Source of the DNA: Sphingobium sp. JS3065
GTDB taxonomy: Bacteria > Pseudomonadota > Alphaproteobacteria > Sphingomonadales > Sphingomonadaceae
Assembly (NCBI RefSeq): GCF_026427355.1
Contig: NZ_CP102664.1
Location: 186,001-250,000 of the forward strand
Direction: 5' to 3'
DNA length: 64,000 nt
Under the pieces are notes generated by a model. It searched no databases, was not told the origin of the DNA, and saw only the letters and a list, made by a program, of their open reading frames with translations. The first letter of the stretch is position 1, and every line of letters starts with the position of its first letter. Shown here piece by piece: positions 1 through 10,703 of the stretch. A program made the position numbers and the translations under genes.

Positions 1-8
1 GTTGCAGC

Positions 9-941
9 ATGACGAAGACGCTCGTTTGGGTTGAACATGAGGGCGGCGTCGTCAAGGACGCGACCCTTTCCGCCGTCACCGCCGCTGGCAAGCTGGGTGA
101 AGTGCATCTGCTGGTCGCGGGCCAGGGCGTCGACGGCGTTGCCGCCGAAGCCGCCAGGATCGCTGGCGTGGGCAAGGTCCATGTCGCGGACGACGCGGCC
201 TTCGGCCATGCGCTGCCGGAGAATGTCGCGCCGCTGATCGTCGAGCTGATGGGCAGCCATGACGCTTTCGTCGCGCCTGCCACCAGCAACGGCAAGAATA
301 TCGCGCCGCGCGTCGCGGCTCTGCTGGATGTCATGCAGATCAGCGACATTCTCTCGGTCGAGAGCGAGGACAGCTTTACCCGTCCGATCTACGCTGGCAA
401 TGCCATCGCGACGGTCAAGTCGAAGGACGCCAAGAAGGTGATCACCGTTCGCGGCACCGCTTTCGAGAAGGCGGCCAGGGAAGGCGGTTCCGGTACGGTC
501 GAGGCGGTGGCTTCGACGGGTGACAAGGGCATATCCTCCTTCGTCGGCGCCGAGATCGCCAAGCTGGAGCGTCCGGAGCTGACCTCTGCCAAGGTGATCG
601 TGTCGGGCGGCCGGGCGCTGAAGGACGGCGAGACGTTCGAGGCGACCATCTTCCCGCTGGCGGACAAGCTGGGCGCGGCGGTCGGCGCTTCGCGTGCCGC
701 TGTCGATGCGGGCTATGTGCCGAACGACTATCAGGTCGGGCAGACCGGCAAGATCGTGGCGCCCGAAGTCTATATCGCGGTCGGCATTTCCGGGGCGATC
801 CAGCATCTGGCGGGGATGAAGGACAGCAAGACCATCATCGCCATCAACAAGGATGAGGACGCGCCGATCTTCCAGGTGGCGGACATCGGCCTGGTCGGCG
901 ATCTGTTCAAGATCGTGCCTGAACTGGTTGAAAAGCTCTAA
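9..941 (+). CDS. etfA: Electron transfer flavoprotein alpha subunit
   Basis: EtfA pairs with EtfB to form the FAD-binding heterodimer that passes electrons from acyl-CoA and related dehydrogenases to ETF:quinone oxidoreductase. The 310-residue protein has the usual family length. The C-terminal FAD domain carries the family signature [12 protein letters not shown] at about residues 255-266, followed by [20 protein letters not shown], which binds the dinucleotide. The N-terminal half (residues 3-190) matches the alpha-subunit Rossmann-like domain. The partner gene etfB normally lies immediately upstream and is expected just outside the left edge. A strong terminator follows, so this is the last gene of its operon. 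Identification is secure. Confidence 0.96.
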   Translation: MTKTLVWVEHEGGVVKDATLSAVTAAGKLGEVHLLVAGQGVDGVAAEAARIAGVGKVHVADDAAFGHALPENVAPLIVELMGSHDAFVAPATSNGKNIAPRVAALLDVMQISDILSVESEDSFTRPIYAGNAIATVKSKDAKKVITVRGTAFEKAAREGGSGTVEAVASTGDKGISSFVGAEIAKLERPELTSAKVIVSGGRALKDGETFEATIFPLADKLGAAVGASRAAVDAGYVPNDYQVGQTGKIVAPEVYIAVGISGAIQHLAGMKDSKTIIAINKDEDAPIFQVADIGLVGDLFKIVPELVEKL

Positions 942-967
942 GCCATTGCCCTGATGGGTTTGAAGGA

Positions 968-998
968 GGGCGCGGGCTTTCAAGTCCGCGCCCTTTTT
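968..998 (+). terminator. Rho-independent terminator after etfA
   Basis: GGGCGCGG and CCGCGCCC form an 8-bp GC stem around a short loop and are followed directly by TTTTT. It lies 26 nt past the etfA stop codon and faces the end of the leftward gene at 1009, so it may also act on that one in reverse. Confidence 0.85.
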
Positions 999-1008
999 CG
1001 TGTCTTCC

Positions 1009-1353
1009 CTATTCGCAGCGCACGTCGCTCTTGTCGATGGCGCGGCCAGCCAGCGCGCCGCCCGCGCCGCCCAGGATGGTGCCCAGCGTTTTCGAACCGC
1101 CCGGCGCGATGATGTTGCCCAATACGCCGCCCGCTATGGCGCCGACGATGGTGCCGGTGGTGCCGTCGTCGCGCTTGCAATAATAGCGGCCGTCATTGTC
1201 GCGGTAGATATAGTCATTCTCGCTGATCGGGCGGCCGCTGGTGCGGTAGCCATGGCTGGGTCGGTCATAGCCGTAGCGGCCTCTGTCGCCGTCGGAGGCG
1301 CAGGCCGTCAACGGCAGTGCCAGCAGCGCCGCTGCCAATAGGGGGGTGCGCAT
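1009..1353 (-). CDS. Glycine-zipper lipoprotein
   Basis: A 114-residue envelope protein of unknown role. Residues 1-18 are a lipoprotein signal peptide ending in the lipobox LTAC, with Cys18 as the predicted lipidated residue. A short Arg/Tyr-rich stretch follows (residues 20-60), then a glycine-zipper segment at about residues 69-105 (repeated G-x-x-x-G in TIVGAIAGGVLGNI and LGTILGGAGGALAG), which in this family forms paired membrane-associated helices. Such proteins are common in sphingomonads and are usually outer-membrane anchored. The stop codon faces the etfA terminator. The function cannot be read from the sequence. Confidence 0.85.
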   Translation of the reverse strand: MRTPLLAAALLALPLTACASDGDRGRYGYDRPSHGYRTSGRPISENDYIYRDNDGRYYCKRDDGTTGTIVGAIAGGVLGNIIAPGGSKTLGTILGGAGGALAGRAIDKSDVRCE

Positions 1354-1525
1354 TTTCTTCTCTCCTCATTATCGGCCCCTGCATAGAGATAACCCTTTTG
1401 ACGGAGGGAAGTTGCGCCAAATAGTCTGCCCGCCACGGCGGCCCAAAGGGGGGAAAAGGCAACCGGGCGGGCAGTAATGCCAACGGCGAAAGCATGTTCG
1501 CCGCTGGGAAGGGATTCGGGTGGGG

Positions 1526-1744
1526 TCAGGGCGCCAGCGGCGCGGTGCGAGCGGCGGGCGTCGTCGCGGGGGCGAGGTTCGAGCCGGTGTCCGCGGTTTC
1601 GTCGGCGCGGCGCGTGTCAAGGTCGCTCTTGGCCTGGTTGTAGCGGGAGACCAGGTCTTCCTTGAACTCCGTCAGCTTGCCTTCGTCATAGAGTTTCTTG
1701 CCGACATAGCCAGCGATCGCGCCGAAAATCAGGGTGCGGATCAT
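1526..1744 (-). CDS. Small membrane-anchored hypothetical protein
   Basis: A 72-residue protein starting MIRTLIFGAIAGYVGKKLYD. The ATG at 1744 is chosen because AAGGAG lies 9 nt upstream of it; the longer in-frame reading to 1846 has no ribosome site and a proline-rich, unlikely N-terminus. Residues 3-15 form one short hydrophobic stretch, and the rest is charged, with an Ala/Thr/Pro tail. It is probably a small inner-membrane-associated protein. No function is recognised. Confidence 0.65.
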   Translation of the reverse strand: MIRTLIFGAIAGYVGKKLYDEGKLTEFKEDLVSRYNQAKSDLDTRRADETADTGSNLAPATTPAARTAPLAP

Positions 1745-1858
1745 GGGATGGGACTCCTTGTCCGGGGGTGGATTTGCATGGATAACATTGGCCGTCGGGA
1801 TCGGTTCCGGCGTCATGCGACGGAGCGAGCGGGGCGGCCGATGCAAGGAGGGGCTTGG

Positions 1859-2887
1859 TCATCCCGCTTCCTCCAGTGCAGCCTCCTCCCGTAGAGGCCC
1901 TTCCGCTGCAGCCCATTCCAGCGCGGAAAAGCCGAAAAAGGCGTCGCGGGCGAGGATGGCGGCATGTTCATAGGGGCGGCGCGCCTCCTCGTCCCGGATG
2001 TTGAGCACTTCCTCCTCCAGCGCCGTCAGGTCGCGCTCATAATAATCGACGTCGTAGGTCAGTTCGCTTTCATCGCCTTCGAAACCGGGCGGGGGAGGAT
2101 AGTCGGTGCGCCAGCTTTCCCGGTCGAAATCCCACCATATGCCGCGCAGCCGGGCGGCGGCTTCTTCGGGCGGAAGGCTTGCCCGCGGGACCGGGGGCGG
2201 GCGAAGTTCACACCGTTCATCAAGGGGGTAAAGCTGGGTCTTTCCGCGCTCGGTCAGCGCCATGCGGGCCGCGACGAAAAGGGCGGCGGAGGCGCCCGGC
2301 GACAGGGCGGTGGCGACCTCTTCGACGGCGGGCGGGGTTTCCAGGGCGGCGGGGTCGGACAGGGCGGCGCGGTCTGCTTCCCGGTCGGGCGGGGAGGGGC
2401 GATCCGCCTCCGCCGTCGCCTGATCTTCCGGGCAGAGCATGTCCAGATAGGCGGCGAAATCCTGCGCCACGACGCGGGCGAGGGCGGCGTCGCTGCCCTG
2501 CGCCGGGCTGTCCGCCATGCGGTCCAGCCGGGAGAGCATCGACATGGCGAGGCGGTTGTCGTGGCGGTGGCGGGTGATTTCGCCTGCGTCGGCATCCTTG
2601 CGGATCACTTCCTCATGGCCGGTGAGGGCGCGGGCGAGCAGATCGTCGGCAAGGCGGGCGCGGGCGATGAGGATGGCCGCGTCCCAGCCGAGGCGAAAGG
2701 CCGCGCCATCGCGGCGGATGCGCAGGGTGTAGGCCGAGCGGGTGCTGATCTGCGCGGCTTCGCAGGCGGCGCGGATGATGCCGGTGGCGGCGAGGGTTTC
2801 GAGGAAGTGCCGCTGGCGTGCTGGGCTCCAGCCGTCGGCTCGGATTTGCTGCGCGGGCGTGGGGAGAGGAGGGAATTGGTAGGACAT
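1859..2887 (-). CDS. Hypothetical protein with N-terminal HTH-like region
   Basis: A 342-residue protein. Residues 20-70 (WSPARQRHFLETLAATG, then ACEAAQISTRSAYTLRIRR) look like a homeodomain-like helix-turn-helix of the sort seen at the N-terminus of phage small terminases and in a group of uncharacterised sphingomonad proteins. The rest is acidic and Ala/Pro-rich with no recognisable catalytic motif. AAGGAG sits 7 nt before the ATG, so the start is secure. It may be a DNA-binding protein of chromosomal rather than phage function, since no other phage genes are near. Annotated as unknown. Confidence 0.75.
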   Translation of the reverse strand: MSYQFPPLPTPAQQIRADGWSPARQRHFLETLAATGIIRAACEAAQISTRSAYTLRIRRDGAAFRLGWDAAILIARARLADDLLARALTGHEEVIRKDADAGEITRHRHDNRLAMSMLSRLDRMADSPAQGSDAALARVVAQDFAAYLDMLCPEDQATAEADRPSPPDREADRAALSDPAALETPPAVEEVATALSPGASAALFVAARMALTERGKTQLYPLDERCELRPPPVPRASLPPEEAAARLRGIWWDFDRESWRTDYPPPPGFEGDESELTYDVDYYERDLTALEEEVLNIRDEEARRPYEHAAILARDAFFGFSALEWAAAEGPLREEAALEEAG

Positions 2888-2981
2888 GGCAAAGCTCCTT
2901 TTTATGGGAGGGTTTGCCGGGACGGTATCAGGGGCGAGGGGTTGTAGGACAGAACAAAATGGGTACGTGTGGGGGTGGTGG

Positions 2982-3167
2982 TTACCAGTTACCGCCTGCG
3001 TCTTTTATGGCCCTCAGGAGGGCCTTTTTGGAGGCGGTACGGCGGGTGCCGCTGTTGCGGGGCATGATGGCGGCATCGCCCAGCGCCTCGCGACGGCGCG
3101 CAAGGTAGCGCCCAAACTCTTCGAGCGAAATTGCCGGTCGGCTAGATTTGTAGTTACGGAAGGTCAC
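2982..3167 (-). CDS. Small basic hypothetical protein (GTG start)
   Basis: A 61-residue basic protein (ISLEEFGRYLARRREALGD in the middle, then TRRTASKKALLRAIKDAGGNW). The only available start is GTG at 3167, because an in-frame TAA lies shortly upstream. No clear ribosome site is visible, and the start overlaps a perfect 14-bp palindrome (3166-3179). It lies divergently to the membrane protein/peptidase/beta cassette and could be its regulator, but that is only inference. Many Arg/Lys residues suggest nucleic-acid contact. Moderate confidence that it is a real gene. Confidence 0.5.
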   Translation of the reverse strand: MTFRNYKSSRPAISLEEFGRYLARRREALGDAAIMPRNSGTRRTASKKALLRAIKDAGGNW

Positions 3168-3179
3168 GGTTGCAACCGT
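3166..3179. promoter_or_regulatory. Perfect 14-bp palindrome, possible operator
   Basis: ACGGTTGCAACCGT reads identically on both strands. It lies between two divergent transcription units, about 145 nt upstream of the membrane-protein start at 3324 and overlapping the GTG start of the leftward small gene. Position and symmetry fit a dimeric repressor site; no regulator is identified. Confidence 0.35.
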
Positions 3180-3323
3180 ATCTTACACGCACGTGTTTAG
3201 TTATAAGGCAAGTTGAGCAATCTTGATAGTTATACGTAAGGTTGGCTGGGATGGACCGTCAGAAGCCAATTCTTCGATTCACAAGGTCTTGATATCTCAC
3301 CTCCTTGTTGTAGAGATACTGAG

Positions 3324-3704
3324 ATGGTTTCGGTCGTGAAATTTTTTGTCCTGTGCATGGTTGCTGCTGCAGCCGGGGTCGCTGCGACTATGTCGCTTCA
3401 CTTTTTTCACGTGCCCGCAGGTGCGTCGACAGATGTGAGTTATGCGGACTTTTTGTCGATAACGCTCACGGCGCTCAGCCTGATGATTACGGTGCTGGGA
3501 CTATTTTTGGCTGCGGCGGGCGTGATTGGTTGGACCACATTGGAAAGTAAATTGCGCTCGCATTCGGTTGATTATTTCGCGCAACAGCTTGCGAAGGACG
3601 GGCCTCTGCGTAAGGAATTGGAGGAGCTTTTTGCAGACATCGCGTATACGGGCATCGACGGATTGAAGGCCCCGGAACAGCAGGAGGACCCTTACGCTGA
3701 CTGA
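3324..3704 (+). CDS. Two-helix membrane protein of an accessory cassette
   Basis: A 126-residue protein with two predicted membrane helices (about residues 5-28 and 44-72) and a charged C-terminal tail of about 50 residues, probably cytoplasmic (AQQLAKDGPLRKELEELFAD). I do not recognise a family. It is the first gene of a three-gene rightward unit: its last codons overlap the start proposed for the ImmA/IrrE-type peptidase, and the beta-family gene follows. Codon use is visibly less GC-rich than in uvrA or the tad genes, suggesting transfer. The unit could be a membrane effector or anchor with a peptidase, but that is inference. Confidence 0.72.
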   Translation: MVSVVKFFVLCMVAAAAGVAATMSLHFFHVPAGASTDVSYADFLSITLTALSLMITVLGLFLAAAGVIGWTTLESKLRSHSVDYFAQQLAKDGPLRKELEELFADIAYTGIDGLKAPEQQEDPYAD

Positions 3705-4185
3705 TTTTAGCTTCAGCTATCGGATCCAACCGGACGAACTGGACACACTCCGCAAATTTTGTGCGAATGTCCCGGTAAAGGTTGGTGCATTGGCCACTGC
3801 GTTGGGGCTCAAAGTGGTTTTGGCCACGCTTCCGATGAACATATCGGGTTCTATCCAGCCGGATGGCGATAGCTTCGTGATCAAGGTGAATCGTTTTGAG
3901 TCCAAAGAGCGGCAGCGATTCACAATCGCTCATGAGATAGCTCATTACTTGTTGCATCGTGATAAAATAAATAGCGGTATTGTTGATTCTGTGCTCTATC
4001 GTTCAAAGTTATCTTCGAGGATGGAAGCAGAGGCCAATCGCCTAGGCGCAGATATTGTGATGCCTGGCGATGCAATTGTTCGTAATATGAAGAGATACCC
4101 AAGCGGTATGAATGATGATGCAGTTTCAGATTTGGCAGAGGTGTTCGAGGTTTCCAAGCAGGCGATGGCGATCAGGGTCGGGTGA
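3697..4185 (+). CDS. ImmA/IrrE-family metallopeptidase, probable CTG start
   Basis: The zinc-binding motif HEIAH, in RFTIAHEIAHYLLHRDK, and a downstream EAEANRLGADIVMP segment identify an ImmA/IrrE (COG2856, M78-like) metallopeptidase of the type that cleaves repressor or antitoxin partners. Conventional start finding would place a TTG at 3790, which cuts off the first helix of the fold. The frame is open upstream to 3667, and AGGAGG at 3682-3687 stands 9 nt before CTG at 3697. That gives 162 residues starting (M)TDFSFSYRIQPDELDTL and includes the usual N-terminal VPVKVGALATALGLKV segment. The gene would overlap its upstream neighbour by 8 nt. No helix-turn-helix domain is fused to it. Confidence 0.82.
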   Translation: MTDFSFSYRIQPDELDTLRKFCANVPVKVGALATALGLKVVLATLPMNISGSIQPDGDSFVIKVNRFESKERQRFTIAHEIAHYLLHRDKINSGIVDSVLYRSKLSSRMEAEANRLGADIVMPGDAIVRNMKRYPSGMNDDAVSDLAEVFEVSKQAMAIRVG

Positions 4186-4188
4186 TAG

Positions 4189-5235
4189 GTGCTACAGCTA
4201 AAGCCGTATGTTCCCCTGTTAAGAACAGGTATTGCAGAGGTTGATGCTTACCGGTCTTTATATCCCGATATTAAAGATCGAACTTTCCCAATCTTTCTTG
4301 CTAGGCCATGGCCAAACGCAAGTCATTTGCAGTTAACAGTCAAACGCATCAAAGAGGCGGTCGGTGATCAGCCGTTCGGTCTCAGCCTTGATGCTGATAG
4401 ACACGGCTTTGATAATTCACGTGCAGCACAGAGAGAGTTTGATGCTCTTTTTAATGAAAGTAGAGGGTTTCAGGCTTACTATAACTTTGTTGGGGATATA
4501 GGGGGAGCAGTACCTGTTCTGCAATCAACAAGATCCCCTGACATATTGCTTCATCAGTTAGGAAATGCAGAGCGTCTAGATAGGGGTTTAATAGTCCATC
4601 AGCGTCGAGGTGCAACTATTCCGCTGTCTGACATTTTAATTGATATGCCTCCTTTGCCCCATGATACACTCTTCGTCGTGGATGCAGGTTGGTCACGCAA
4701 TTACATTGATCTGGAATCTTGGGCACTTCCTGTGTTGGAAAGAATTGTGAATGCCCTGCCGGAAGCGGAAATCGTCGTTATGTCGAGTTCCTTTCCCGAT
4801 AGCTTCTCCCATATCATTGGGGATGCCGAAGAGACTGGGTCAGAGAGGCGTTTATATTCTGCGCTAACGCAGAGATTTCAGCAGACTGATCTGACTTATG
4901 GGGATTGGGGAAGTACTAGGCCCACCCTAGGCGGCGGCGGTGGGGCAATCCCCTCGCGTATAGACATTCCTTCCACCCACACTTGGCATATTTTTAGGGC
5001 CGATCCTGATCTTGATCCGGGCTTCCCGGAAGTCGCATGGATTGCGCACCACCACGAATGCTTTAATTTAGTTCCCGATTGTTGGGGTAAGGAAACTGTC
5101 GCGATAACTGACGATCAGGGCGCCGGTGTAACTGGTCGCCAAGTCGCTGCGGCTGCTCGCATCAACATGCATATGACAATCCAGTCAGGCGGATCTAGCA
5201 TTCTACCAACCGATGAAGTGCCATATCAGGATTGA
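4189..5235 (+). CDS. Beta-family protein (T4 beta-protein-like)
   Basis: A 348-residue protein resembling the 'beta protein' family (PF14350), whose members begin YVPLLRTGIAEVDAYRSL and have a TIM-barrel-like pattern of alternating strands; family function is unknown, but members are often found in accessory and defence-rich loci. Landmarks seen here are FGLSLDADRHG, LFVVDAGWSRNYIDLES, VVMSSSFPDS and a C-terminal WIAHHHECFNLVPDCWG. The GTG start at 4189 lies 3 nt after the peptidase stop, so the genes are co-translated. Base composition is low in GC for this genome. The stop codon meets the 3' end of the leftward uvrA with a 3-nt gap. Confidence 0.72.
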   Translation: MLQLKPYVPLLRTGIAEVDAYRSLYPDIKDRTFPIFLARPWPNASHLQLTVKRIKEAVGDQPFGLSLDADRHGFDNSRAAQREFDALFNESRGFQAYYNFVGDIGGAVPVLQSTRSPDILLHQLGNAERLDRGLIVHQRRGATIPLSDILIDMPPLPHDTLFVVDAGWSRNYIDLESWALPVLERIVNALPEAEIVVMSSSFPDSFSHIIGDAEETGSERRLYSALTQRFQQTDLTYGDWGSTRPTLGGGGGAIPSRIDIPSTHTWHIFRADPDLDPGFPEVAWIAHHHECFNLVPDCWGKETVAITDDQGAGVTGRQVAAAARINMHMTIQSGGSSILPTDEVPYQD

Positions 5236-5238
5236 TAA

Positions 5239-8187
<2,949 letters not shown>

Positions 8188-8312
8188 GGGGGCGTGTTGT
8201 TCCAGATTTGTTCTTCGGGGGCAAGGCTTCGTGGCGGGGAAGATAGGGTGTGTGCGACGAAAGGAAAAGGCGGCGCTTTTCTCCGCAGGGCCGCTGGGGT
8301 AGGGGCTGGGGG

Positions 8313-8885
8313 ATGAGCGGGATTTCGGTTCGGATGCGGTGCGGGGCGCTGGCCGCCGCGGTGGCGCTGGCGGGCTGCGGCGGGGGCGTGAAGTTCCGGC
8401 CGGTGAGCGATGTGCCGGTGCGGGTGGGGAAGCCCTATAGCGTGCGGGGGGTGACTTATGTGCCTGCCGCCGATCCGGCTTATGACTATCTGGGCTATGC
8501 AAGCTGGTATGGGCATGAGAGCGGGAACCGGACGGCCAATGGGGAGCGGTTCGTCCCCAGGGCGGTGACGGCGGCGCATACGACCCTGCCCTTGCCGAGC
8601 TATGTCGAGGTGACGTCGCTGGAGACGGGGCGGACGATATTGGTGCGGGTGAACGATCGCGGGCCTTTTTCCGGGCGGGGGCGGATCATCGACCTGTCGC
8701 GGGGGGCGGCGGAGCAATTGGGGATCAGGGCCGCGGGCCATGCGCCGGTCAGGGTGCGGGTGGTGGAGCCGCCGGAGAAGGACCGCAGGAAGCTGCGCGA
8801 GGGGAAGGAGGCGCCGGAGCGGCCTGTTGTCGATGCGCGGACGCTGGCCAATTTGCGGGCGCAGCTTGTGGGACAAGGGCGGTGA
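8313..8885 (+). CDS. rlpA: RlpA-family septal/endolytic lipoprotein
   Basis: A 190-residue lipoprotein with a double-psi beta-barrel domain of the RlpA family; characterised members are lytic transglycosylases or peptidoglycan-binding proteins at the septum. The signal peptide [18 protein letters not shown] contains the lipobox LAGC. The RlpA core is clear: [19 protein letters not shown], then [17 protein letters not shown], then [20 protein letters not shown] with the family's N-D-R-G-P-F block. No C-terminal SPOR domain is present. ATG 8313 is used; ATG 8334 is an alternative. It is transcribed divergently from uvrA across a 125-nt gap. Confidence 0.92.
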   Translation: MSGISVRMRCGALAAAVALAGCGGGVKFRPVSDVPVRVGKPYSVRGVTYVPAADPAYDYLGYASWYGHESGNRTANGERFVPRAVTAAHTTLPLPSYVEVTSLETGRTILVRVNDRGPFSGRGRIIDLSRGAAEQLGIRAAGHAPVRVRVVEPPEKDRRKLREGKEAPERPVVDARTLANLRAQLVGQGR

Positions 8886-9034
8886 TGTCGTTCGTGGATG
8901 AATGGCGTCGGTTCGTCCCTGGCGGATGCTGCCGGGCGCGGCGGGACGGCGGATCATCGAATGGGGAAAACGGCCGTTGGGCGACGGCGCTATGATGCGG
9001 GACGTCATGGCGGCGACCTGATAAAATGCGGCCG

Positions 9035-9137
9035 GTGCGAGGCCCCCTCGCTGACGATATTGGAAAGAGATCCCGGAGAGCCCGACAGCTTCCTGGATGC
9101 ACCCCCGGCCATTCCCTTGCGCCGGGGGTGCTTTCTT
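9035..9137 (+). ncRNA. Candidate small RNA ending at an orphan terminator
   Basis: A TAAAAT box at about 9022-9027 could be a -10 element, though its -35 is poor. Roughly 100 nt later comes a perfect terminator (stem GCACCCCCGGC / GCCGGGGGTGC, then TTTCTT). No open frame in between looks coding. The call rests only on this arrangement; no Rfam family was recognised. Confidence 0.3.
9099..9137 (+). terminator. Strong Rho-independent terminator
   Basis: An 11-bp perfect stem, GCACCCCCGGC with GCCGGGGGTGC, an 11-nt loop and a short T-rich tail (TTTCTT). It is 214 nt after the rlpA stop, rather far for an mRNA 3' end, which is why a separate RNA is suspected. Confidence 0.8.
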
Positions 9138-9414
9138 ATGGGCCTTTCCGGTGGCTGTTCGTCATTTTCCGTTACGGAATATTTGTTTTCTTGACGTAAA
9201 ATTGACGTTCGTCCGGGCTGGACTGCATTTGGTCGATAGGGGCGTCGTTGGCCGAGCGGGATGGGCGCCGGTCGAATGCGGGAAGCGATGTTTTTGCGGT
9301 GGGCGTAAAGCTCAGGCTGCGAAGACGGAAGCGATGATCTTATTTCTTTAGGCCGCTCTTCTCTTCGCTGGAGGTCCGCTGCGAGCGGACAGAGATGGTT
9401 GAGGAGATATTGCC

Positions 9415-9750
9415 ATGATCGCCGCGAAAATGATCGCTGTTGCCGCTTTGCTGGGTGTCGCCGGTACGGCTTCCGCCGAGGAATTCGAATCCAACGGCAA
9501 GACTGCCGAGGTCCGTTATCACGACCTGGATCTGTCGAGCGTGAAGGGCCAGAGGGCGTTGAAAGGGCGCATCTGGCGGGCCGCGTGGAAAGTCTGCGAG
9601 CATGGCGCGACATCGGCCGAGATCAAGAAGTGCCAGTCGGTTGCCGCTGCCCATGTGCGCGGTTCGGTGGAACTGGCGATCGCCAAGGCGGGCAGTGGCG
9701 CGCGTTTTGCCGATAAGGGCAAGGAGAAGCCGGTCGTTGCAGGGAACTGA
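9415..9750 (+). CDS. UrcA family protein
   Basis: A 111-residue secreted protein. Residues 1-22 are a Sec signal peptide (AAKMIAVAALLGVAGTASAEE, cut after ASA). The mature part has the UrcA pattern: VRYHDLDLSSVKGQRALKGR, AAWKVCEH, then a second cysteine in KKCQSVAAAHVRGSVELAIAK. The two cysteines probably form a disulfide. UrcA proteins are abundant in Sphingomonadales and Caulobacterales; their role is unknown. GAGGAG stands a few nucleotides before the ATG, and a strong terminator follows, so the gene appears monocistronic. Confidence 0.88.
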   Translation: MIAAKMIAVAALLGVAGTASAEEFESNGKTAEVRYHDLDLSSVKGQRALKGRIWRAAWKVCEHGATSAEIKKCQSVAAAHVRGSVELAIAKAGSGARFADKGKEKPVVAGN

Positions 9751-9771
9751 GGTTCCTTGGCTGATGCTTGA

Positions 9772-9801
9772 GAAAGGCCCGGTGGATGCCGGGCCTTTTT
9801 T
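9772..9801 (+). terminator. Rho-independent terminator after the UrcA gene
   Basis: AAAGGCCCGG and CCGGGCCTTT pair around the loop TGGATG and are followed by TTT. It stands 22 nt after the stop codon. Confidence 0.88.
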
Positions 9802-9837
9802 GTTGGGCCGGAGTGTTGGGGGCAGGCATTGCGCATT

Positions 9838-9893
9838 TCCCCTCCACCATGCTTCGCATGGTCCCCCTCCCCATCTTCGATGGGGAGGATTTT
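9838..9893. repeat. REP-like palindromic repeat
   Basis: Two adjacent hairpins: ACCATGCTTCGCATGGT, and CCTCCCCATCTTCGATGGGGAGG. The second motif recurs in the repeat cluster at 22004-22175. It lies between two convergent genes, the usual location for such elements. Confidence 0.7.
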
Positions 9894-9894
9894 G

Positions 9895-10638
9895 TTAGCG
9901 GCCGGTCAGGGCGCGGGCGTTGGCCAGGTAGGTGCGGCCGATGCGGATTTCGGTGCCGTCGGCCAGGCAGGCGGACCAGACGCCGCTGCCGTCGTGGCGC
10001 AGGCGGGCGATATGGTCGCGGCGCACGATGTGGGAGCGGTGCAGGCGGACGAATTGCTGCGGGTCCAGCCGGCTTTCCAATGAGCTGATCGTCTGGTGCA
10101 GAAGGTAGCTGCCGGCCCCCACATGCAGCCGCATATAGTCGCGTTCCGCCTCGATCCGGTCGATCTGGACGGCGCCGATGCGGATCAGTTCGGAGCGGTG
10201 GGGGACCCAGAATTCCTGGGCCCATTCGGGTTCGTCCTCCGCGCTGGTGGCGGGGGAGGGGGCGGCGCGGTTGCCCAGCGCCTGTTCGACCCGGTCGATG
10301 GCGCGGGAAAGGCGTTCATGGGCGACCGGTTTCAGCAGATAGTCCACGGCGGCGAGGTCGAAGGCCTCCACCGCGAAACCCTCGAACGCGGTGACGAAGA
10401 TCACGGCGGGGCGGATGCCCATGCGCGAGGCGGCCCGCGCCACGCCGATGCCGTCGAGCAGGGGCATGGCGATGTCGAGCATCACCAGGTCCGGTTCCAG
10501 CCCCTCGATCAGGCGCAGCGCCGCTTCCCCGTCGCTGGCGGTGCCGGCCAGGGCGATGCGCGGTTCGCGGGCGCAGAGCATCTGGAGGCGTTCGACGGCC
10601 AAAGGTTCATCGTCGACGATCAGCGTCCGGATGGTCAT
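9895..10638 (-). CDS. LytTR-type response regulator
   Basis: A 247-residue regulator with an N-terminal receiver domain (acidic pair in LIVDDEP, phospho-acceptor Asp55 in VMLDIAMPLLDG, switch Thr in FVTAFEGF, Lys in YLLKPVAHERL) and a C-terminal LytTR DNA-binding domain (about residues 143-245: VDRIEAERDYMRLHVG, FVRLHRSHIVRRDHI, GRTYLANARALTGR). It probably receives phosphate from the LytS-type kinase immediately upstream, 65 nt away on the same strand. The target genes are not evident. Identification of the domains is secure. Confidence 0.93.
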   Translation of the reverse strand: MTIRTLIVDDEPLAVERLQMLCAREPRIALAGTASDGEAALRLIEGLEPDLVMLDIAMPLLDGIGVARAASRMGIRPAVIFVTAFEGFAVEAFDLAAVDYLLKPVAHERLSRAIDRVEQALGNRAAPSPATSAEDEPEWAQEFWVPHRSELIRIGAVQIDRIEAERDYMRLHVGAGSYLLHQTISSLESRLDPQQFVRLHRSHIVRRDHIARLRHDGSGVWSACLADGTEIRIGRTYLANARALTGR

Positions 10639-10703
10639 GCTTCAACCTTTCGCAAACTGTGCCGGGAATATGGGGGATTTCGTTCGGGAAGGCTCCGCAC
10701 GTC

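Larger units (their letters stand above)
8886..9414. other. Long intergenic region between rlpA and the UrcA gene
   Basis: About 530 nt without a convincing protein gene. It contains a strong terminator at 9099-9137 that has no recognised gene directly before it, so a small RNA is possible just upstream (listed separately). The stretch 9140-9414 becomes AT-richer near the UrcA gene and probably holds its promoter, but I cannot place one with confidence. An open frame across 8898-9194 runs straight through the terminator hairpin and has no family features. Confidence 0.5.

Noticed and set aside
8898..9194. 98-codon open frame after rlpA
   Set aside because: It passes straight through a strong terminator hairpin, has no ribosome site and no sensible composition.
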